A stretch of 64,000 nucleotides of DNA, from contig NZ_JH719395.1 of the NCBI RefSeq assembly GCF_000271845.1, forward strand, positions 3,342,253 through 3,406,252, in the 5' to 3' direction. This document shows, piece by piece, positions 57,692 through 64,000 of this stretch; positions within the stretch are counted from its first letter, which is position 1; each line of letters starts with the position of its first letter. The stretch is from Rhizobium leguminosarum bv. trifolii WSM2297. Lineage in GTDB: Bacteria > Pseudomonadota > Alphaproteobacteria > Rhizobiales > Rhizobiaceae. A model generated the notes under the pieces. It worked only from the letters and a program-made list of their open reading frames with translations, was not told where the DNA came from and ran no database searches. The position numbers were made by a program, and so were the translations under genes.

Positions 57692-58392
57692 TGGCCTTCC
57701 GGGCGAGCGTGCTGACACTCTATCCAGAGATGTTTCCGGGACATCTGGGCTTCTCGCTCGCCGGCAAGGCGATGGAGCGCGGCCAATGGTCGCTTGATGC
57801 GGTGCAGATCCGCGACTTCGCCACCGACAAGCACCGCACCGTCGACGACACCCCGGCCGGCGGCGGCGCCGGCATGGTGCTGAAAGCCGATGTTCTCGCC
57901 CGAGCGATCGACAGCGCCAGTGAAAACGATACCCGCCCGCGCCTGCTGATGAGCCCACGCGGCCGACCGCTGACACAGGAACGCGTGCGCGCGCTTGCGG
58001 CCGGCGACGGCGTCATCATCGTCTGCGGCCGCTTCGAGGGCGTCGACCAGCGGGTGATCGAGGCGCGCGGATTGGAAGAGGTTTCGATCGGCGACTATGT
58101 GCTATCAGGCGGCGAGCCGGCGGCGCTGATCCTGCTTGATGCCATCATCCGCATCCTGCCCGGGGTCATGGGCAACGATCTTTCCGGCCTGCATGAAAGC
58201 TTCGAAGGCGGGCTGCTGGAACATCCTCATTATACCCGGCCGCAAATGTGGGAAGGCCGGGAAATCCCTTCGATCCTGACGTCGGGCAATCACGGCGCCA
58301 TCGAGAAATGGCGGCAGGAAGAGGCGGTGCGACTGACGCGGGAGCGACGGCCGGACCTCTTCGAAAGGGCTAAAACCGAGAAAAGCGGCTGA
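57691..58392 (+). CDS. trmD: tRNA (guanine-N1)-methyltransferase
   Basis: 233 aa. Makes m1G37 in tRNAs reading CNN codons. [37 protein letters not shown] (SAM knot), and [28 protein letters not shown] are the trefoil-knot motifs of TrmD. Overlaps the rimM stop by one base; a GTG in frame three bases upstream is an alternative start. Confidence 0.97.
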   Translation: MAFRASVLTLYPEMFPGHLGFSLAGKAMERGQWSLDAVQIRDFATDKHRTVDDTPAGGGAGMVLKADVLARAIDSASENDTRPRLLMSPRGRPLTQERVRALAAGDGVIIVCGRFEGVDQRVIEARGLEEVSIGDYVLSGGEPAALILLDAIIRILPGVMGNDLSGLHESFEGGLLEHPHYTRPQMWEGREIPSILTSGNHGAIEKWRQEEAVRLTRERRPDLFERAKTEKSG

Positions 58393-58428
58393 TTCCACCC
58401 TCCCTTTCACAAAAATGTCGTGCGAGGG

Positions 58429-58457
58429 ATGACAAGCCCTGGCCTTTCGTGTATTGG
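58429..58457 (+). promoter_or_regulatory. Possible rplS promoter
   Basis: ATGACA (58429-58434), 17 bases, TATTGG (58452-58457), about 148 bases before the rplS ATG. It would leave a long 5' leader, with no leader motif recognised. Confidence 0.4.
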
Positions 58458-58604
58458 CGCACGCGGAAATGGGGTTATCCCCGTCTGCCAGCAAACAAAG
58501 AATGGCGAACCCGCTCCCGCCCGGAAGGGCAAAGTCCTGAGGCAAGTTCCAAAGGATCAGTGTCGAGCGCTCTGGCTGTTTCAGAAGAACCAAAGGTTAA
58601 GACG

Positions 58605-59159
58605 ATGAACATCATTCAACAGCTTGAGGCCGAACAGGCCGCCAAGATCGAAGCCAAGCGCACGCTTCCCGAATTTTCCCCGGGCGACACCGTCCGCGTC
58701 AATGTGAAGGTCACGGAAGGCACCCGTACCCGCGTTCAGGCCTATGAAGGCGTCTGCATCGCCCGCTCCGGCGGCGGCCTGCAGGAAAACTTCACGGTCC
58801 GCAAGATCTCCTACGGCGAAGGCGTCGAGCGCGTATTCCCGGTTTACTCGCCGATGATCGAAAGCGTCGACGTCGTTCGCCGCGGTAAGGTCCGTCGCGC
58901 CAAGCTCTATTACCTCCGTGACCGTCGCGGCAAGTCTGCTCGTATCGTTGAAGACACCGGCGTCCGCGCCCGCAAGCTCAACGACGCCGAGCGCGCCGCC
59001 ATTGCCGAGGAAAAGGCCCGCATCGAAGCTGAAAAGGTTGCAGCAGCTCAGGCGCTCGCCGCCGAGAAGGCAGCAGCCGAAGCAGCGGAAGCCAAGGCCG
59101 CTGCTGAAAAGGCCGCCGCAGAAGCAGCAGCCGCTGCAGCGGAACCGGCAGCAGAATAA
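58605..59159 (+). CDS. rplS: 50S ribosomal protein L19
   Basis: 184 aa. [91 protein letters not shown] is the entire L19 fold (to about residue 115, the E. coli size). A further 70-residue helical tail, [22 protein letters not shown] and Ala/Glu-rich, is added. GGTTAAGACG precedes the ATG. A strong terminator follows. Confidence 0.97.
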   Translation: MNIIQQLEAEQAAKIEAKRTLPEFSPGDTVRVNVKVTEGTRTRVQAYEGVCIARSGGGLQENFTVRKISYGEGVERVFPVYSPMIESVDVVRRGKVRRAKLYYLRDRRGKSARIVEDTGVRARKLNDAERAAIAEEKARIEAEKVAAAQALAAEKAAAEAAEAKAAAEKAAAEAAAAAAEPAAE

Positions 59160-59184
59160 GATCTGCGCAAAATTCTGTGCTTGG

Positions 59185-59212
59185 AAAGGCGGCCTTTGGG
59201 TCGCCTTTTTTA
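59185..59212 (+). terminator. Intrinsic terminator of rplS
   Basis: AAAGGCG (59185-59191) pairs with CGCCTTT (59202-59208), followed by TTTTTATTTTTT; 26 bases past the stop. Confidence 0.9.
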
Positions 59213-59296
59213 TTTTTTGCTCGGGCGCACAGCCGGCGACCTTGCCATGGGCATATCTTCCGTGACAATTTTCGCGTTCAATTTTGGAGCCGTTCA

Positions 59297-60094
59297 ATGT
59301 TGTTTCGTCGTACCGTCCTTGCGGGCTTCGCCGCCCTTGCTCTAACACCCCTGGCCGCATCGGCGGCCGAACTGCCGGATCTCGGCGGCAAGAGCGTCGT
59401 CGTCGTCACCGAGAATGCCTATCCGCCGCTGCAGTTCGTCGATCCGAAATCCGGCAAGGCGATCGGCTGGGAATATGATGCGATGAACGAGATCGCCAAG
59501 CGGCTGAATTTCAAGGTCGAATATCAGAACACCAGCTGGGATGCGATGATCCAGGCGGTTTCCGACGGCCAGTACAATATCGGGATGACCGGGATCACCA
59601 TCAAGGATGACCGCAAGCAGAAGGTCGATTTCTCCGACCCCTACATGCGCTCGCAGCAGTTCATGTTGGTGCGCGGCGACGAGAAGCTTTTCACCGATGG
59701 CAAGTCCTTCGCCGCATTCAAGGATGGCCTGGTCGGCGCCCAGCCGGGCACCACGCCTTTCTATACCGCTGTCTATGAAGTGCTCGACGGCAACGAGCAG
59801 AACCCCCGCATCAAGCTCTTCGAAACCTTCGGCGCCACCGTCCAGGCGCTGAAGGCCGGCGACGTCGATGTCGTGCTGACCGACGGCACCGCCGGCAAGG
59901 GTTATGTCGACGCCTCGAACGGCGCCCTGAAGCTGATCGGCGAACCGCTCGGCACCGAGGATTTCGGCTTCATCTTCCCGAAGGGCTCCGATCTCGTCGC
60001 CCCCGTCAATGCCGCCATCGCCGCTCTCAAGGCCGACGGTACGCTGGATGCGCTGAACAAGAAATGGTTCCTCGACTACAAGATGGGCGAATGA
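59297..60094 (+). CDS. Polar amino-acid ABC transporter substrate-binding protein
   Basis: 265 aa. Signal peptide ([24 protein letters not shown]), then the SBP_bac_3 domain: [69 protein letters not shown] and the C-terminal [29 protein letters not shown]. Binds a polar or basic amino acid, identity unknown. GGAG precedes the ATG. The permease gene starts 16 bases later. Confidence 0.95.
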   Translation: MLFRRTVLAGFAALALTPLAASAAELPDLGGKSVVVVTENAYPPLQFVDPKSGKAIGWEYDAMNEIAKRLNFKVEYQNTSWDAMIQAVSDGQYNIGMTGITIKDDRKQKVDFSDPYMRSQQFMLVRGDEKLFTDGKSFAAFKDGLVGAQPGTTPFYTAVYEVLDGNEQNPRIKLFETFGATVQALKAGDVDVVLTDGTAGKGYVDASNGALKLIGEPLGTEDFGFIFPKGSDLVAPVNAAIAALKADGTLDALNKKWFLDYKMGE

Positions 60095-60110
60095 CGCCGA
60101 GCCATTGCTG

Positions 60111-60923
60111 ATGGCTTTGCGACCATCTTCCGACAGACAGGTCAAGGACGACTATCCCTGGTGGCTGGTCGCGCTCGTCGCGATCGGCGTTATCCTTGCC
60201 GTCGTCATCGTCACCAACGATATCTACGCCCAGGTTTTCCGCACCGTCGTCAACGGTGTCGGCATCACCGTCTTCGTGACGTTGGTCGGCTTCGTGCTCG
60301 CCACCGTGCTCGGCCTCGGCATCTGCCTGCTCGGCATGGCCGACAGCCAGGCGCTGCGCCAGATCGCGCGATTCTACATCGAGATCATCCGCGGCATCCC
60401 GATCCTCGTGCTCCTGTTCTACGTCGCCTTCGTCGGCGCGCCGGCTCTGGTCGCCGCCTATAACTTCCTGATTTCACCGCTGGTGAATGCAGGCATGGCG
60501 GAGCCCATTCTGGTGCGCGATCTCTCGCTGATGTGGCGGGCGATCATTGCGCTGACGATCGGTTATTCCTCCTTCATCGCCGAAATCTTCCGGGCCGGTT
60601 TCCAGTCGGTCGATCTCGGCCAGATCGAGGCGGCCAAGGCACTCGGCCTTTCCCGCTACCGCCGCTTCCGCTCCGTCGTCTTTCCGCAGGCGATCCGGGT
60701 GATCTTCCCGCCGCTTTCCAACGACTTCGTCTCGATGGTCAAGGACAGCTCGCTCGTCTCGGTGCTCGGCGTCGCCGACATCACGCAGATGGGCAAGGTC
60801 TATGCCGCCGGCTCTTTCCGCTTCTTCGAGACCTATTCGATCGTCACCTATATCTACCTGATCCTGACGATCGGCCTGTCGCTGGCGCTGCGGCGCACGG
60901 AGAAGTGGCTGAAATCGCAGTGA
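60111..60923 (+). CDS. Polar amino-acid ABC transporter permease
   Basis: 270 aa, five or six membrane helices. VVNGVGITVFVTLVGFVLATVLGLGICLL and RGIPILVLLFYVAF mark the HisM/GltK type; EAAKALGLSRYRRFRSVVFPQAIRVIFPPLSNDFVSMVKDSSLVSVLGVADI is the EAA loop and helix 5. No ATPase gene follows, and no second permease, so it must use one encoded elsewhere, or this locus is partial. Confidence 0.95.
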   Translation: MALRPSSDRQVKDDYPWWLVALVAIGVILAVVIVTNDIYAQVFRTVVNGVGITVFVTLVGFVLATVLGLGICLLGMADSQALRQIARFYIEIIRGIPILVLLFYVAFVGAPALVAAYNFLISPLVNAGMAEPILVRDLSLMWRAIIALTIGYSSFIAEIFRAGFQSVDLGQIEAAKALGLSRYRRFRSVVFPQAIRVIFPPLSNDFVSMVKDSSLVSVLGVADITQMGKVYAAGSFRFFETYSIVTYIYLILTIGLSLALRRTEKWLKSQ

Positions 60924-60993
60924 CCAGAACCAACTTTTGTTTGCGCTTTGTCCAGCAGCAATTTTCAGTTTGCGCAGTCCCGGAGTCTTTTAG

Positions 60994-61359
60994 ATGACCA
61001 CGCCTATCCCATTTTTCTTGGCGATCGTTGTTTTTGCCAGCACGATATCATTTCCGGCTGAAGCCACCGATTTTCCTGCGTTTCAAGGGGAATTTTGCAC
61101 GGAAGTCGCAAAAAAGCCGATTAAGCCCGCCGACCGTTTCCTTACTCTTTTAGAATGCAATCGTTCCGAAAATCGCTTTAAGGAGCAATTGCAGAAACAT
61201 TGGTTCCTGGTCACCGACGACGACATGAAAATCTGCATGAAATCTAAAGGAACCATGGATGAGATTAAATCCTATATGCAGCTTATGGGATGCCTTTCAG
61301 ATATTATTGGTCGCAAATGCTATTCGGGAACCCTGGCTTGTCGCGGAAAAACGCTATGA
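60994..61359 (+). CDS. Secreted six-cysteine protein 1
   Basis: 121 aa. Signal peptide to about residue 24 (FASTISFPAEAT), then FPAFQGEFC and six cysteines at 35, 55, 81, 100, 109 and 116. No family recognised. It is a paralogue of the next gene: Cys spacings 20-26-19-9-7 against 20-26-14-9-7, with shared FPxFxGxFC and HWxxV segments. Six paired cysteines fit a secreted disulfide-bonded protein. Codons are clearly less GC-rich than the neighbours, suggesting transfer. The stop overlaps the next start (ATGA). Confidence 0.75.
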   Translation: MTTPIPFFLAIVVFASTISFPAEATDFPAFQGEFCTEVAKKPIKPADRFLTLLECNRSENRFKEQLQKHWFLVTDDDMKICMKSKGTMDEIKSYMQLMGCLSDIIGRKCYSGTLACRGKTL

Positions 61360-61709
61360 GGATACCGCTCCTAAAATTTTCGGCCGCCACGCTTCTTTTG
61401 GTAGCCGCTATTGCAGAACCGTATTCTGCGGAAGCAGCAGAGTTGCCTGAATATGACGGCTCATACTGTGTCCGGCTGACCTCAAAGATGCTGAATGCGG
61501 ATGAAAAAAACATCGAGACAAAAAAGTGTCTTCAGGATGAAGCTGACGCAAAGAGGAAGCTCTCTGAGCACTGGGGGATCGTCTCCGAAAAATCATTTGC
61601 CTACTGCCGCACTTTGGGTGAGGGATCTTATCGACCGCTCCTACGCTGCTTAGCAGGCAATGTTGGCTATCGTTGCTTTCAAGACGAACTCAGTTGTAAT
61701 TGGAATTGA
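61356..61709 (+). CDS. Secreted six-cysteine protein 2
   Basis: 117 aa. Signal peptide to about residue 28 (VAAIAEPYSAEAA), then LPEYDGSYC and six cysteines at 38, 58, 84, 98, 107 and 114, in register with protein 1. SEHWGIVSEKSFAYC aligns with QKHWFLVTDDDMKIC. No known domain. The ATG overlaps the stop of the first gene, so both are made together, in equal amounts. Lower GC than flanking genes. Function unknown; inhibitors, adhesins or envelope stress proteins are possible but unsupported. Confidence 0.75.
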   Translation: MRIPLLKFSAATLLLVAAIAEPYSAEAAELPEYDGSYCVRLTSKMLNADEKNIETKKCLQDEADAKRKLSEHWGIVSEKSFAYCRTLGEGSYRPLLRCLAGNVGYRCFQDELSCNWN

Positions 61710-62011
61710 GGCCGACGGTACATCCCAGGAATATTCGACTTTCTAACCCGCTTTATCCCCTGGCCCACGTGACTTTGCAGAACATTGCTCAGGCGGTGGA
61801 AAGTTGATATATGCAGGCGATGGAATCCAAGTTTAGATGCATTGGCGCGCATATTTTCGTGCTGCAGGACCATTATCGCCTGCCGGCGCGGTTCTTTGCC
61901 TGCGTGTCCGGTGCGCTCAATAGCCGACTTCGTTGATCGAATGACGGCCGGCGGAGCTTGATCCGCTTTTTTCTCGATTTTCCAAAAGCATCCAAAAACG
62001 GACTTAACGCC
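61710..62011. other. Leader region of leuC
   Basis: 302 bases. A 41-codon reading frame (61811-61936, MQAMESKFRCIGAHIFVLQ...) has a GGAAAG eight bases ahead and is unassigned; GCGGA/TCCGC (61951-61966) followed by six T (61967-61972) looks like a weak attenuator. No run of leucine codons, so classical attenuation is not supported. Confidence 0.4.
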
Positions 62012-63421
<1,410 letters not shown>

Positions 63422-63447
63422 TCCCGTTCGCCGGATGAGAATTAAAG

Positions 63448-63479
63448 CCGCCCGATGCGTCCTGCGCATCGGGCGGTTT
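63448..63479 (+). terminator. Intrinsic terminator of leuC
   Basis: CCGCCCGATGCG (63448-63459) pairs perfectly with CGCATCGGGCGG (63465-63476), then TTTCGTATT. Stem of 12 pairs; T tract moderate. Confidence 0.85.
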
Positions 63480-63667
63480 CGTATTCGTGGCGCCTCTGCC
63501 GACCACAAGATTCAGCGGGTGAGCCCGTTTGTGCATGGCCCCCTTCCCAATTTTCATCCGTTCGGGCAATCGACATCGGGAAACGCGTGTGGCCTCATCG
63601 ATTTGGGGGCGATACGCGACTGATACCGTTCAGGCTCCGGCGAACACCGCGCCATCGAGGTATGGCC

Positions 63668-64000
63668 ATGAGGCAGACCATAGTACGGAGTTTACTGCGA
63701 GTCAGCCTGATCGTGTTTGCATCGCAGGCATCGATCGCCGCCGCCGCGCCGACAACGATACCGCCGGTCATGGCCTCTTCCGGCCTGCTGCACCAGATCG
63801 CGCAAAGCAAGATGATACCGTATCTCAATGGATATCGCGGCTATAGCAGCGCCCGGTCCGGTTATATCAAGAGTTCGAACGGCTATTGGTATCCGGCGCG
63901 CGCTTTCAACGATTATTATACCGGCTCGATCGGACGGTCGCAGCGTCTGAACGGCAGCTGCAACCACGGCTTTGCCCCGACCAACGGATCCTCGAACTGC
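63668..64000 (+). CDS. Secreted Tyr/Ser/Gly-rich protein, 3' end cut by window
   Basis: The frame is open to the window end (111 codons seen), so length is unknown. A signal peptide (SLLRVSLIVFASQASIAAAA) is followed by repeats of aromatic turns: YRGYSSARSGYIKSSNGYWYPARAFNDYYTGSIGRSQ, then SCNHGFAPTNGSSNC with two cysteines. The NGYWYPARAF style resembles BA14K-like and other small rhizobial envelope proteins, but no firm family is assigned. The ATG has GAGG seven bases upstream; another ATG two codons earlier is in frame. Confidence 0.65.
   Translation, partial: MRQTIVRSLLRVSLIVFASQASIAAAAPTTIPPVMASSGLLHQIAQSKMIPYLNGYRGYSSARSGYIKSSNGYWYPARAFNDYYTGSIGRSQRLNGSCNHGFAPTNGSSNC

Overview
The window looks like chromosome from a Rhizobium species of the R. 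etli / R. leguminosarum type. Evidence: high GC, a mic60-like gene inside a heme operon (hemC-hemD-mic60-hemY), alphaproteobacterial families (DUF2794, DUF2585/UPF0314, DUF1223, IalB-like), a ccmABCDG cytochrome c cluster, and G-run inverted repeats. Assignment rests on recognised protein families and gene order, not on a search.

Layout. 1-632: 3' part of an ornithine cyclodeaminase-family gene. 691-4162 (-): tight operon tsaD-gpsA-yciI-like-EVE-methyltransferase. 4235-10118 (+): hemC, hemD, mic60-like, hemY, TerB-like and a glutamine amidotransferase. 10149-17582: MFS exporter, yggT, yggU/DUF167, ppa, an acetyltransferase, typA and an M3 peptidase. 17792-21320: an orphan gene with a CtrA-type box, a LysE exporter, a LysR regulator and an EamA transporter. 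21362-24521: a compact accessory cassette of a Nudix-type regulator divergent from a VWA-like protein and a divergent PurA paralogue. 24592-32533: argG, an SDR, a LysE exporter, a TrpXYZ-type ABC transporter, rlmN and an IalB-like protein. 32869-35939: an ECF sigma factor, DUF1232, phhB, a low-Mr phosphatase, thpR and a GDSL esterase.

36012-45291: a YbbA/YbbP-type ABC pair, a Bax-inhibitor-1 gene behind a structured leader, small conserved genes and acnA. 45553-48681: ccmA, ccmB, ccmC, ccmD (55 aa) and ccmG, with long G/C-run inverted repeats inside and after the cluster. 48856-54243 (-): DUF2585, yciB, ftsY (with an in-frame palindromic insertion), mtaB, dapF and a small ORF. 54487-59159 (+): a structured RNA upstream of ffh, then ffh, chorismate mutase, rpsP, rimM, trmD and rplS. 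59297-64000: a polar amino-acid ABC transporter without its ATPase, a tandem pair of secreted six-cysteine proteins, leuC and a truncated secreted protein.

Most of the window is housekeeping: heme and cytochrome c maturation, translation and SRP targeting, and amino-acid biosynthesis. The least explained parts are the Nudix/VWA/PurA-like cassette with three TTGCAA hexamers exactly 14 bp apart, the 183-bp inverted-repeat element read in frame inside ftsY, and the tandem six-cysteine secreted pair.
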